Origin: Thermosynechococcaceae cyanobacterium Okahandja
GTDB taxonomy: Bacteria > Cyanobacteriota > Cyanobacteriia > Thermosynechococcales > Thermosynechococcaceae
Direction of reading: 5' to 3'
Assembly (NCBI GenBank): GCA_041530395.1
Contig: CP136945.1
Location: 992,001-1,056,000 of the forward strand
DNA: 64,000 nt
Of this stretch, positions 9,992 through 18,561 are shown piece after piece. How positions within the stretch are numbered: position 1 is the first letter of the stretch; each line of letters opens with the position of its first letter. The notes under the pieces were generated by a model. That model ran no database searches, was not told where the DNA came from, and saw only the letters and a list, made by a program, of their open reading frames with translations. Both the position numbers and the translations under genes were made by a program.

Positions 9992-10888
9992 GTGCCGGAG
10001 TTACCGGAAGTCGAAACGGTACGGCGTGGGCTAGAGGCATTCACTCGCCATCAACCAATGGTGGGAGGTGAGGTGCTTTTAGCCCGTTCGCTTGCTTACC
10101 CTACTAGCCCCGATGTCTTCTGCCAGCATCTCAGCGATCGCTACCTCGTGGCGTGGCAGCGACGGGGCAAGTATCTACTGGGCAGTTTGGATAATGGGGC
10201 AATCCTTGTGGTGCATTTACGGATGAGCGGCCAACTCCTGTGGCTAACCAGCCCTCAGCCCGTTTGCCCCCATACGCGTATTCGCTGGTTTTTTGGTACG
10301 GGTGCAGAGCTACGCTTTGTGGATCAGCGTACCTTTGGCCGCTGTTGGCTCCTTTCTGCGGCTGAGGTACTCACTACCCACATTCCCGCCCTTGCGGCTC
10401 TTGGCCCTGAGCCACTGAGTGAGGCGTTCACTTCCGAGTATTTACACGCTCAGTTACAGCGTTGTCGTCGTCCCATCAAGGCTGCTCTTCTCGATCAAGG
10501 TATTGTGGCGGGCATGGGAAATATTTACGCCGATGAAAGTTTGTTTTTGGCATCCTTACATCCGCTGACCCCTGCCTATACGCTCAGCCCTGAGCAGGTG
10601 GGGCAGCTTCACCAAACGGTGCGCTACGTTCTAGAAGCGGGCATCGTTGCAGGCGGTACAACGCTACGCAATTTTGTGAGTACCCTAGGGGTTAACGGTC
10701 GTTATGGGGCACAGGCGTGGGTCTATGGCCGTAAGGGGCAGCCCTGTCGCCGCTGTGGCACCCCCATTGAGCGGCTGCGCATTAGTGGGCGATCGAGTCA
10801 CTACTGTCCTCGGTGTCAGCCGCTTCCCGAGCAATGGGTAAGTAAAGGGTCAGAATTTCCCCGGCGTGGCGATCGCGCCGTTGAGTAA
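9992..10888 (+). CDS. mutM: Formamidopyrimidine-DNA glycosylase
   Basis: A bifunctional DNA glycosylase/AP lyase that removes 8-oxoguanine and formamidopyrimidines. The start is a GTG placed directly before PELPEVETV. The proline after the initiator is the catalytic nucleophile, so the start is certain. The product is 298 residues, with the helix-two-turn-helix region (LLDQGIVAGMGNIYADESLF) and the C-terminal zinc finger CRRC...CPRC. The last 107 bases overlap the 3' end of the convergent histidine-kinase gene, after the zinc finger is complete, so the tail (about 20 residues) is probably dispensable. It may be co-transcribed with psaE (50-base gap), though that gap could hold a promoter. Confidence 0.95.
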   Translation: MPELPEVETVRRGLEAFTRHQPMVGGEVLLARSLAYPTSPDVFCQHLSDRYLVAWQRRGKYLLGSLDNGAILVVHLRMSGQLLWLTSPQPVCPHTRIRWFFGTGAELRFVDQRTFGRCWLLSAAEVLTTHIPALAALGPEPLSEAFTSEYLHAQLQRCRRPIKAALLDQGIVAGMGNIYADESLFLASLHPLTPAYTLSPEQVGQLHQTVRYVLEAGIVAGGTTLRNFVSTLGVNGRYGAQAWVYGRKGQPCRRCGTPIERLRISGRSSHYCPRCQPLPEQWVSKGSEFPRRGDRAVE

Positions 10889-12089
10889 CCTTTGCGCCGA
10901 CGGCTTCAATTAAGAGCTTCGCCGCTTGAAAATTCAGACTCAGTTGCCCCGTGGCCGGATGCCAAAGCAGCAGTTGCCCTAGAGAGGCCAAGTCACTGCG
11001 GTGTTTGTACTGGGGCGATCGCAACTCCAGTTTCACCTGATGTCCAGCAGGTTGCACCACCAACTGGAGGGTACTCTCGGCGGCAAGGGTTTGGCTGTAG
11101 TACTCCACCAGGCCGGTGAGGATGTGATCAAGGGACTCGGGATCGCTCAGTACCACGGGCAAGTTGGCGGGGCACTCAATCACTAGGCTGACTTGACGGC
11201 GGGCGGCCTGTTTCTGCCAGCGGGGGAGGTTGCTCTCCAGTAACGTATTCAGGCAGGTGTGCCCCAAGGCCATGGGGGTTTTAACCGCAGGACTAGAGAG
11301 CATCTCAGCGGCTTGGGTGAGCAAATCAAAGCGGGTCATTTGCTCGTGAATTTCCTGACCAATTTTCTGGAGATACTGGTACGTGCGCTGGGGTAAATCT
11401 TGCTGCCGCTGCAGCAGTTGAATAAAGGTATTAATGGTGGTGAGGGGGGTGCGCACTTCGTGGGCAAGGGCTTGGAGAATGCTAATGTCTGCCGCCGCTG
11501 GCGGGTTAGGGGTGGATCGCGCTGGGCTAGGCTGCGGTTCACTGACCTCTAATAGCCACTGGGCAAACTGGCCGACCAGTCGGTAACTCGGGGCAAGAAT
11601 ACCCACCTGCTGCAGCCACTGATCAATCGGCTCAAACGTAGGTAGGGGGTGGTGGTGTCGTAAGTGCCGCCAAAATCCATGGATTTCTTCCGGTGCAAAG
11701 GAAAACCGTAACCCCTGTTCGGGCTGATACACCAGCAGCACACTGACCTCGGCACTCAGGATCAAGCAGAAGGGGGTTAACCACGGATAGGAACTGGGAA
11801 TGACGGTAACTTGGGGCAGCGCCTGACTCTGTTGGCCGGGCAGGTACGGCAGCGATCGCCCCGGCGTGAGCACGTAGGGTTTAAGGGGAGGATGCTCAAG
11901 GATGAGGCTGGGGCACGACAGCAAAAAACCCGCCGTAGGCGCGCAATAGCGCAACAGTTCCTCTAGTGCCTTGACACCAGCGTGCCACTGCCAGAAGCGA
12001 TCCACCACCGGCGGATCGTGCAGGGTATCACGGGTATGGCTAGCAGAACTTGGGCGACGCATGGCAGAACCCCCAACTGCCTTGACCAT
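10782..12089 (-). CDS. Histidine-kinase-like protein with eroded ATPase domain
   Basis: A soluble sensor-kinase-like protein of about 435 residues. The N-terminal half (LLSCPSLILEHPPLKPYVLT and onward) has no membrane segment and looks like a GAF-type sensing region. A good dimerisation/phosphoacceptor (HisKA) domain follows with ALAHEVRTPLTTINTFIQLL, so the phosphorylatable His is present. The ATPase domain is odd: the N-box asparagine is not evident (DHILTGLVEYYSQTL), no DxGxG box is visible, and the last glycine box is degenerate (TGQLSLNFQAAKLLIEAVGA). Autokinase activity is therefore doubtful. ATG 12089 is preferred (AAGGG just upstream); an in-frame extension to 12191 would overlap rimO. 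It is last in the operon and overlaps mutM convergently. Confidence 0.8.
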   Translation of the reverse strand: MVKAVGGSAMRRPSSASHTRDTLHDPPVVDRFWQWHAGVKALEELLRYCAPTAGFLLSCPSLILEHPPLKPYVLTPGRSLPYLPGQQSQALPQVTVIPSSYPWLTPFCLILSAEVSVLLVYQPEQGLRFSFAPEEIHGFWRHLRHHHPLPTFEPIDQWLQQVGILAPSYRLVGQFAQWLLEVSEPQPSPARSTPNPPAAADISILQALAHEVRTPLTTINTFIQLLQRQQDLPQRTYQYLQKIGQEIHEQMTRFDLLTQAAEMLSSPAVKTPMALGHTCLNTLLESNLPRWQKQAARRQVSLVIECPANLPVVLSDPESLDHILTGLVEYYSQTLAAESTLQLVVQPAGHQVKLELRSPQYKHRSDLASLGQLLLWHPATGQLSLNFQAAKLLIEAVGAKVTQRRDRHAGEILTLYLPIAREAADTEDSSDSIAH

Positions 12090-12129
12090 AGCCCTTCGCC
12101 CTACCCTTCGCCTAGGGGTAAAACCGTAC

Positions 12130-13446
12130 CTAACAGGTGATGCTGCCGTACAAGTCGTACACGTCGGCGGCGGTAATCGCCACCGGTACAATCGTGCCTA
12201 GTTCTGCTGCGCCTTTAACATAGACCACCCCATCCACCTCCGGGGCAAACCGCGGCGAGCGACCAATCAATTCTCCGGTTTGGGGGTTTTCCTGTTCAAT
12301 CAGGACGGGCACCACCTTACCCACTTCGGCGGCGTTTTTGCGCTGGGCAATGGGCTGCTGGAGTTGCATGAGGCGATCGCGCCGCGCGGTCTTTACGGCT
12401 TCCGGTAGCTGCTCGGGCAACTCGTAGGCGGCTGTTCCCTCCTCCGCTGAGTAGGTAAATACACCCACATGATCAAACTCATGACGCTGCACAAACTCAC
12501 ACAAGTGTTCAAACTGCGCGTCAGTTTCCCCCGGAAACCCCACAATAAACGTTGTCCGCAGCACCGCCTCCGGCAGTTGGTGTTTGAGTTGGTCAATGAG
12601 GCGATCGTTGACCCCCGCTTGCCACGGTCGATTCATAGCTCGCAGCACATCGGGATGGGAATGCTGTAGGGGCAAATCAAGGTAGGGGAGCACATTGGGG
12701 GTTTCGCGCATGGCACGGATCACCGCCGCAGTTAGGCCGGTGGGATAGGCGTAGTGAAGGCGAATCCAGGGAACCTCAACCTCACCAAGGGCGCGAATAA
12801 GTTCATCAAGCTGGGGTTTGCCGTACAGATCAAGGCCGTAGTTGGTGGTAATTTGGGAGACAACAATCAGTTCCTGCACGCCCTCTGCCGCTAATTGCCG
12901 GGCTTCAGCCACAATCGATTCAATGGAGCGCGATCGCTGGTTGCCCCGCAAGTGGGGAATAATACAAAAGGCACAGCGATAGTCACAGCCTTCGGCAATG
13001 CGCAGGTAAGCAACCGGTTCAGGGGTTGTGCGATAGCGGGGCACGGTCTCATCGGCAATATAGGTGGGTACAGGACTCACCTGCTGCACGCGCTCGCCAG
13101 TTTCTGCCCGCTCAATCACCTCAACAATGTGCTGGTAGTCACCACTGCCCACAACGGCGACGGCTTCGGGAATTTCCGCCAGCAATTCCCCTTGAAAATG
13201 CTGAGCCAAGCAGCCGGTAATCACAATTTTTTTCTGGGCTTCGGCAAGCTCCACGAGGGTGCGAACCGACTCTTGGCGGGCGGCTTGAATAAAGCTACAG
13301 GTGTTAACAATGACGTAGTCGGCTTCGGCTTCATCGGTACCCACCCCGTAGCCCGCGGCGGCCAGTAGCCCAATCATGTGCTCGGTGTCCACACGGTTTT
13401 TATCGCAACCCAGATGGGCGATCGCAATTTTGGGTTTATTGGACAT
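12130..13446 (-). CDS. rimO: Ribosomal protein S12 methylthiotransferase
   Basis: A radical-SAM enzyme that adds a methylthio group to the conserved aspartate of ribosomal protein S12. The 438-residue product has the N-terminal methylthiotransferase (UPF0004) domain with three cysteines ([22 protein letters not shown]). The radical-SAM cluster is CDYRCAFC, and the C-terminal TRAM segment includes [24 protein letters not shown] is diagnostic of RimO rather than MiaB. It starts 14 bases after the Mo-nitro_C gene and is followed by the histidine-kinase-like gene, so the three probably form one operon. Confidence 0.96.
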   Translation of the reverse strand: MSNKPKIAIAHLGCDKNRVDTEHMIGLLAAAGYGVGTDEAEADYVIVNTCSFIQAARQESVRTLVELAEAQKKIVITGCLAQHFQGELLAEIPEAVAVVGSGDYQHIVEVIERAETGERVQQVSPVPTYIADETVPRYRTTPEPVAYLRIAEGCDYRCAFCIIPHLRGNQRSRSIESIVAEARQLAAEGVQELIVVSQITTNYGLDLYGKPQLDELIRALGEVEVPWIRLHYAYPTGLTAAVIRAMRETPNVLPYLDLPLQHSHPDVLRAMNRPWQAGVNDRLIDQLKHQLPEAVLRTTFIVGFPGETDAQFEHLCEFVQRHEFDHVGVFTYSAEEGTAAYELPEQLPEAVKTARRDRLMQLQQPIAQRKNAAEVGKVVPVLIEQENPQTGELIGRSPRFAPEVDGVVYVKGAAELGTIVPVAITAADVYDLYGSITC

Positions 13447-13460
13447 AGGAGGGTAACGGG

Positions 13461-14117
13461 TTAACAGTAGGGGGTAATATCCTCACCACATTCATCCGCC
13501 AGGTAGGTGAGCGATCGAAAACGCAACCCCACTAACTGATCATAAAGGGGATTGAGTTTACACAGGGGCGGAATGTGAACAATTTTACGCCCAAAGAGGG
13601 TAATATCCCGCTCGAAGGGACATTGGGGCGGAATTAACCGACACAGGAAGCGAGCCACCTTCGCATCTTTCACCTCTAGGCCGTCTAGCCAATGGCGGAC
13701 TGGATCAAGAACCCGCTGGGTGTGATCGCCAGACTCGTGTTGGCCGTCAAGGGTATGTTTGAGGGACTCGAGGGCATCAATTTCGAGGCCAAGGGCGCGG
13801 CAAAAGCGCTGTAGTTCGGCATCTTCCTGTTGCGAGTAAATGCCGTTTGCTAGCCCCACCATGACGGCGGTGCGCAAGAAGTTTTCGGCTAGGGCGCGAT
13901 CGCCCCCAAAGGCGGCCACCAATTCAGCGTCTGTGACGGGTGCAAAATGATCAATGTCAATATCCGGTGCAATTTCATCTTGGATAAGACTGGCAATGAG
14001 CTTCTGCTCTTCGGGATCGAAATGGCCATCAGCGCAGGCAACACTCAGCAATCCCTTAATCCAGATCCCGGTTTGCTCAGGCGTTAACCCTGTGGCTGCA
14101 TCTGTTGTCGTTGTCAT
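13461..14117 (-). CDS. TerB-like plus Mo-nitro_C domain protein
   Basis: A 218-residue two-part protein. Residues 1-125 resemble the TerB helical fold ([24 protein letters not shown] and [20 protein letters not shown], each an acidic EF-like turn after a helix; these are separate repeats). Residues 130-218 are the Mo-dependent nitrogenase C-terminal (Mo-nitro_C) family, with [20 protein letters not shown], then conserved cysteines in [14 protein letters not shown] and [10 protein letters not shown]. The family name reflects nitrogenase association, yet the domain is widespread in cyanobacteria, and no nif gene is in this window. The cysteines could bind a metal; function is otherwise unknown. 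It is first in the operon with rimO. Confidence 0.82.
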   Translation of the reverse strand: MTTTTDAATGLTPEQTGIWIKGLLSVACADGHFDPEEQKLIASLIQDEIAPDIDIDHFAPVTDAELVAAFGGDRALAENFLRTAVMVGLANGIYSQQEDAELQRFCRALGLEIDALESLKHTLDGQHESGDHTQRVLDPVRHWLDGLEVKDAKVARFLCRLIPPQCPFERDITLFGRKIVHIPPLCKLNPLYDQLVGLRFRSLTYLADECGEDITPYC

Positions 14118-14236
14118 TCTACTTGCCCAGATAACGTTAATCGGGAGGAATGCCCCAAGCCTATTCTACCCAGACCCGTTGCCTGCCACATCACTCTAAT
14201 ACTCTAGGCTAGGCTCTATGAAGCTCACCCCACCTG

Positions 14237-14718
14237 CTAACGCGAGGTTGGAGAGTGCGGCGGATTTTGTTCAAAAAAGGACAGTTTCACAAGATAAGCC
14301 AAGATCGCCCCCACCAAGGCAACAATAAAGCCCCATAGTCGTGAATCCACGACCCGTTGGCGATCGCTCAGGTCAGTCACTTTTTCATCGATGGCTTTGA
14401 GTCCCCCTTAAGCTCGGTGTACACAGCTTGAATTTCCGTTTTTAGCTCAGTGCGTACAGATTGAATCTCTGTTTTTAGCTCAGTGCACGTAGAATTAAGC
14501 TTTTCATCAACAGACTTGATCTCAGTCTTTAATTCAGTACGAACAGCGTTAAGCTTTTCTTCTAGGGTGTTAAATTTCTCTTCTACTGTGTCGAACCTAC
14601 CGTTCGTGGTGGCCATATGGATGTCGAGCTTTTTATCCATTGTCTGAATGTCAGCTCGCATCGACTTGAGCTCAGCCAGTACAAGGCCGAGTTCTGACTA
14701 AGTTACTGCCTCACTCAT
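14237..14718 (-). pseudogene. Coiled-coil protein with C-terminal membrane anchor, disrupted
   Basis: The original gene begins at ATG 14718 as MSEAVT and meets an in-frame TAG at 14698-14700, after which the same frame continues as SELGLVLAELKS. It then gives a heptad-repeat coiled coil of about 80 residues with near-repeats of the type VRTELKTEIKSVDEKLN. At about 14405, in a run of five G, the frame slips. The correct continuation is in another frame: KAIDEKVTDLSDRQRVVDSR, then a membrane segment LWGFIVALVGAILAYLV, ending at a TAG at 14237. One lost G restores the reading frame. A surviving internal ATG (14661) could still make a 94-residue coiled coil without the anchor. The architecture matches the intact gene at 56545-56853. 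Confidence 0.72.
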
Positions 14719-14808
14719 GATGTACGCCCTAGGTAGCGGGACACTCTAAGATTTTACTACTTTACAAATGGCTCACTTGCGGATTTACCGTACTCTTTAG
14801 AGCCGGTC

Positions 14809-15486
14809 TCAACGCCGCAGTAGAATATCTTGACCGTGGGTATCGGTACCACAGGTTTCCAGCAACTGGTGCTCAAGGGCAATTTGGTGAAGAAAGGCGG
14901 TGGTATCTGGGGTGGCTTGCCACGGGTCAGGGTTGCCATAGCAGTAATAGGTTTCAATGCCATCAATGCCACGGGCAATGGCGGCAGGGATGAGTTGCTC
15001 GGCAGGCAGGCGATAGCGAGCCGGATGCGCCAAAATAGCTAGGCCACCGGCTTCATGGAGCGCTGCAATCACTCGTTCGGCGGCGGCTAACTCACCTTGG
15101 GGCGCCGACCCCATGGCGTAAAGGTGCAGGATAGGAGCGTGGGGGTCAAAGCCATAGCCAAGGATGTGGACTTCGGTATCAAGGAGTTGCGCGGTAATTT
15201 CAATGCCCGTGAACACTTGGGGGCGATCGCTCCCGGGGTAGGCCTCAACGTAGGTGCGTGCTTGAAAATAACCTTCAAGGGCGTGATGATCCGTAATGGC
15301 AAACCCCTTCAGACCGTGGATCATTGCCTGCTGCGCCACCTGCTGGGGGGTAAGCTGGCCGTCGGAACAAATGGTGTGGAGATGGAAGTTGTACTGGTAG
15401 GGGCAACTGGTTGCCGTAAGGGTCTGAAAGAGACTGCGGAGGGTCTCGGCCTGCGTCACCATGAGTGCAGCAAGGGTCATAGGCAT
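14809..15486 (-). CDS. PHP-domain metal-dependent phosphoesterase
   Basis: A polymerase-and-histidinol-phosphatase (PHP) family protein of about 225 residues, related to YciV/TrpH-type RNA and nucleotide phosphatases. The metal-binding motifs are in order: NFHLHTICSDG (HxH), GFAITDHH, FTGIEITA, AILAHPARY and CGTDTHG. All expected His/Asp ligands are present, so it should be an active phosphoesterase; the substrate is unknown. Several closely spaced starts exist (15486, 15480, 15462), none with a clear ribosome binding site, so the N-terminus is uncertain. It stands alone between the coiled-coil pseudogene and the YccF-type gene. Confidence 0.87.
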   Translation of the reverse strand: MPMTLAALMVTQAETLRSLFQTLTATSCPYQYNFHLHTICSDGQLTPQQVAQQAMIHGLKGFAITDHHALEGYFQARTYVEAYPGSDRPQVFTGIEITAQLLDTEVHILGYGFDPHAPILHLYAMGSAPQGELAAAERVIAALHEAGGLAILAHPARYRLPAEQLIPAAIARGIDGIETYYCYGNPDPWQATPDTTAFLHQIALEHQLLETCGTDTHGQDILLRR

Positions 15487-15633
15487 TACCAAACATTACG
15501 CCTTTACTTCTCCAATATAAACTTTCTTTAAGGAATCGGGGATAAGCATTCCTAATACGCCCATTCAGCGGGTGGTGGGCAGCGGCAGTTGCTAGGCTAG
15601 GGGTAAATTGTGCAAGCGGGGAGGAATGGCTCT

Positions 15634-16002
15634 ATGAGTCTGCTGGGTAATCTCATCTGGCTCATCTTTGGTGGACTATTTACGGGCATTGGGTACATGA
15701 TTGGTGGCCTTAGCCTGTGCCTGACAATTATTGGGATTCCCTTTGGCCTAAAAGCCATTCAACTGGGCTGGAGTACGCTGCTGCCCTTTGGCAAAGAGAT
15801 TGTGGAGCGCCCCGATGCCAATAGCACCCTGACGATGATCTTTAATATTCTCTGGTTACTGATCATTGGTTGGGGAATTGCCCTGAACCACCTGATCTGG
15901 GGGGCAATTTTAGCAATTACCATTATTGGCCTGCCCTTTGCGCGGCAGCACTTTAAGCTCATGATTTTGGGCTTGCTTCCCTTCGGCAGGGAACTAAAAT
16001 AA
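15634..16002 (+). CDS. YccF-family inner-membrane protein
   Basis: A 122-residue membrane protein of the YccF (DUF307) family. Two copies of a membrane repeat are visible: IWLIFGGLFTGIGYMIGGLS followed by CLTIIGIPFGLKAIQLGW, and LWLLIIGWGIALNHLIWGAI followed by the matching TIIGLPFARQHFKL, with LLPFG ending each. Start ATG 15634 is chosen because GGAGG lies 9 bases upstream; an upstream GTG at 15610 has no such site. Molecular function is unknown. It converges on the YqiJ/NfeD-like gene with only 8 bases between stops. Confidence 0.88.
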   Translation: MSLLGNLIWLIFGGLFTGIGYMIGGLSLCLTIIGIPFGLKAIQLGWSTLLPFGKEIVERPDANSTLTMIFNILWLLIIGWGIALNHLIWGAILAITIIGLPFARQHFKLMILGLLPFGRELK

Positions 16003-16010
16003 GCTTTTGG

Positions 16011-16709
16011 TTAGGGGGTCTCCTCATCTGGGGCGCGATCGCGTTTTTGCTGGCGCAACCACAGCCCTTCATCGAGGCTGTCTTTGGCAATGACAACGTA
16101 CTCACTCCCTTGGCGATCAATAATCAGGATGTCTTGTCTGTACTGGGGAATCACTGTTGCCCAAGGCGGTAACACAGCGGGCACTGTAAGGCGGTTGCGT
16201 GCCGCATCTAACACACTCACTTGGCCAATCCCTGAGCCACTAGGCGGAATTTGGGCAGAGGTGACCTGCCCCTGACAGCCCAAGAGGCGATCGCCACTGG
16301 CATCTTCGCTAAACTGGGCAAAGATGCGCCCCAAGGGACGAGCGCATAAACTACCTAACCCCAGCGCCATTCCAAGCGCTACTACCCCGATGAGCGCCCC
16401 CCACCCCACCCCCGGCCACGTACCACTTACCTGATAGAACAAGACATTCAACAGCCAGCCAAACACCCCCAGCACGCTAAAGTCCAAGGCCAGCAGCAAT
16501 AGCAACGGCACTCTGCCCAAGCCGAGCCAGTGCAACAGCGTAAATAGTGAAATCCCCTCATCCGCCTCAATATCCACATCGAGGGCATCGGCATCGGTGT
16601 CAACCGCTGCGTCCTCGTCGCTAACATCCCCAAAAATGACGGTTAAAAAAAGGAAAATGCCCATCCCCAACACAATCCAGTAGGGCAAATGAACGAGATG
16701 GAACAGCAT
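16011..16709 (-). CDS. YqiJ/NfeD-like OB-fold membrane protein
   Basis: A 232-residue membrane protein with an N-terminal membrane helix (IVLGMGIFLFLTVIFG), a very acidic loop (DAAVDTDADALDVDIEAD) and two further helices (about residues 62-85 and 100-122). A C-terminal soluble OB-fold (about residues 140-210) includes GCQGQVTSAQIPPSGSGIGQ. This matches the YqiJ/NfeD-related group, which often accompanies flotillins in membrane-microdomain organisation; no flotillin gene is nearby. It lies 5 bases after the TIGR03943 gene, implying co-transcription. Function beyond membrane organisation is inference. Confidence 0.72.
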   Translation of the reverse strand: MLFHLVHLPYWIVLGMGIFLFLTVIFGDVSDEDAAVDTDADALDVDIEADEGISLFTLLHWLGLGRVPLLLLLALDFSVLGVFGWLLNVLFYQVSGTWPGVGWGALIGVVALGMALGLGSLCARPLGRIFAQFSEDASGDRLLGCQGQVTSAQIPPSGSGIGQVSVLDAARNRLTVPAVLPPWATVIPQYRQDILIIDRQGSEYVVIAKDSLDEGLWLRQQKRDRAPDEETP

Positions 16710-16714
16710 TTGGA

Positions 16715-17500
16715 TTAGTACATAAAGGGATTATCGGGTTCAGGAATGGGGGTAATGGTGGTGGCCACAAGCACCAGTTGTCGCCGTCCGCCAAGAGTTT
16801 CCGTGGCCATTCGCCCTTCTACCCGAAACCATTGATCTTGGGGGTAAGCTTGACGGGGCTGGGGCAGTTTTACCGGCAGCCCCACCGGATAGGCATCCGC
16901 GGCACAGCAGGTAATGACAAACCGGGTGAGCGTTAAGTAAGTCTCCGGCAGTTGGCTACTGTGAACGGCAAAGCCATCAATGTTAGCGGGTAAGCCCGCG
17001 TAGGCATCGGGTTCAGGATAGACATCGAGGGTGCGAACCCAATCAATGAGGGTGCGATCTTCGGGGCGCTGGTTGAGGCGGAAGGCCGCAGGACTATTGC
17101 GGGTCACGGTCAACCCATCCTCTAGGCCACGGTGGACTGCCGTATCGCTGTTAAAGGGGCGGGGGGTGATGAGCAACCCTATCCCTGCCGCCACAATTAA
17201 GATGGCAATGGTCCAGTTGGGTGGCAAGAGGGCAACGTGCTGCATGGGGGTCACCCGGCCGCGCCACAGTCGCCAGCTTTGCCAACCGCTAATGCCCAGC
17301 AGCAGAAATCCAGCGGCGATCGCTAGGGCAAAGTAGTTGGGGTGAATGAGTAAGCTAAGCCGCCCCCGGAGCCAATAGCTGAGCAACAGAACCCCCCACA
17401 GGAAAAGCGCCAATACCGTCAGCCACTCCTGCACCAGCCAGCGACGGCGGGCAATCAGGCGTTGGGCGCGACTCGAATAGCGACTTGCAGGAGCAAACAT
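16715..17500 (-). CDS. TIGR03943-family putative permease subunit
   Basis: A 261-residue membrane protein. The N-terminal half has helices near residues 24-42 (EWLTVLALFLWGVLLLSYWL), 53-73 (HPNYFALAIAAGFLLLGISG) and 93-111. The C-terminal half is a soluble beta-rich domain with FVITCCAADAYPVGLPV, the family's paired-cysteine signature, then WFRVEGRM. These proteins (TIGR03943/DUF1980, like B. subtilis YcgQ) normally pair with a DUF318 permease in a two-gene unit connected with metal regulation. No such permease is adjacent here; the neighbours are a cytochrome gene upstream and the YqiJ-like gene downstream. Confidence 0.8.
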   Translation of the reverse strand: MFAPASRYSSRAQRLIARRRWLVQEWLTVLALFLWGVLLLSYWLRGRLSLLIHPNYFALAIAAGFLLLGISGWQSWRLWRGRVTPMQHVALLPPNWTIAILIVAAGIGLLITPRPFNSDTAVHRGLEDGLTVTRNSPAAFRLNQRPEDRTLIDWVRTLDVYPEPDAYAGLPANIDGFAVHSSQLPETYLTLTRFVITCCAADAYPVGLPVKLPQPRQAYPQDQWFRVEGRMATETLGGRRQLVLVATTITPIPEPDNPFMY

Positions 17501-17534
17501 GACTCATGGGTGACTTCAGCGGTTGCTCAACATT

Positions 17535-18062
17535 CTAGGGGGAATTTTGCCACTCTGGCGTTAACTCGCGAAAGTTAAATAGGCTGGCCTTGGGATGGCA
17601 CTGGCTACAACTGCCAAAGGTGACCGGTTCTGGAAGCTCTACCCGCGGATGTAGAATCCGAAAGAAGGGCGATCGCCCCACCCGAAAAGGAATCTGTGTC
17701 TCAGACCCTAGCGCCCGGGAGTAGGTGCGCAGATAGTTCCACAGGGGCACCATTTCTGGTCGGGGAATCGTCGGCAGGGTGGCCCCATAGTGATTTGGAT
17801 CTTCAATGAGGACTCGCCATGCTTCAGCGGGCATGGTTTCAGGCGGCAGGGCTAAGTGACAGGTGCCGCAGCGCCGCAGGTAAATTTGCGCCCCCAACTG
17901 GGCATTCAGAGGCAGCACATCCACCGTGCCACTGAAGTCAGGGGCAGCCAGAGAGCCGAAGCCTGTACCCACCAGAGTACACAGCGCCAGTATGGCCAGT
18001 CCTAACCAGCGCCACTGGGGTCGTCGAGGTGTTTGCCCGTGCTTAATCTTGAATATAGTCAA
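17535..18062 (-). CDS. Diheme c-type cytochrome, membrane anchored or exported
   Basis: A 175-residue protein with an N-terminal hydrophobic segment (WLGLAILALCTLVGTGFGSLA), serving as signal peptide or anchor, and two heme-binding CxxCH motifs: CGTCH near residue 66 and CSQCH near residue 152. It should sit on the lumenal or periplasmic side and carry electrons or sense redox state. The family is the cyanobacterial diheme cytochrome C group; I know of no defined partner. The start overlaps the 3' end of the DUF4346 gene by 20 bases, and the TIGR03943 gene follows after 34 bases, so the four genes probably form one operon. Confidence 0.85.
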   Translation of the reverse strand: MTIFKIKHGQTPRRPQWRWLGLAILALCTLVGTGFGSLAAPDFSGTVDVLPLNAQLGAQIYLRRCGTCHLALPPETMPAEAWRVLIEDPNHYGATLPTIPRPEMVPLWNYLRTYSRALGSETQIPFRVGRSPFFRILHPRVELPEPVTFGSCSQCHPKASLFNFRELTPEWQNSP

Positions 18063-18444
18063 TGCCTTGATCCAAACAAAACTGTGCCCGCATTAGCTCG
18101 CGACCTAGGTAAGCCGCATGGTCAAACATGGTCACCAATTGGCGATCTGTTTCAAAAAGCTCAATGCACAACTCTTTGGCGGTACGACCACTGAGAACCA
18201 CATCCGGTTCCCGCAGTACCTTGCCTTTTGTGGGAATCGGCTCCCCTGTCTCTGGATCAACCGCTAAGCCTTTTTCATTGATGGCGTTGGGGTAGTGCTT
18301 CATCCAGATGAGTTCTTGCTCAGGATCAATGTAAATGATGAAGTACCCCGCCGGATCAAGGTGAATAAATCGCTGTGAAAGTTTGTTGTCAAGGGCGTGT
18401 CGTTCCTCTGTACTCAAGACTACTGCGTCCTCTAGATGATCCAA
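18043..18444 (-). CDS. DUF4346 domain protein
   Basis: A 133-residue soluble protein matching the cyanobacterial DUF4346 family: FIHLDPAGYFIIYIDPEQ, then KHYPNAINEKGLAVDPETGE, and the C-terminal helix TAKELCIELFETDRQLVTMF with DHAAYLGREL. In archaea related domains are fused to tetrahydromethanopterin-type proteins; the stand-alone cyanobacterial form has no role I can name. The longest reading starts at a TTG (18444); an internal TTG (18417) downstream of GAGG is an alternative, so the N-terminus is uncertain. It heads the probable operon with the diheme cytochrome. Confidence 0.82.
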   Translation of the reverse strand: MDHLEDAVVLSTEERHALDNKLSQRFIHLDPAGYFIIYIDPEQELIWMKHYPNAINEKGLAVDPETGEPIPTKGKVLREPDVVLSGRTAKELCIELFETDRQLVTMFDHAAYLGRELMRAQFCLDQGIDYIQD

Positions 18445-18561
18445 CCTCTATTTTAGGGGGTGCTGCCTCTGTACGGGACAATAGCTTTGCCGTATCGTAG
18501 GGGCAATCCTTCCCCTTTTCTGTATGAGTGGAGCGGCACGTCCCTCTGCCGATGTTATGCC

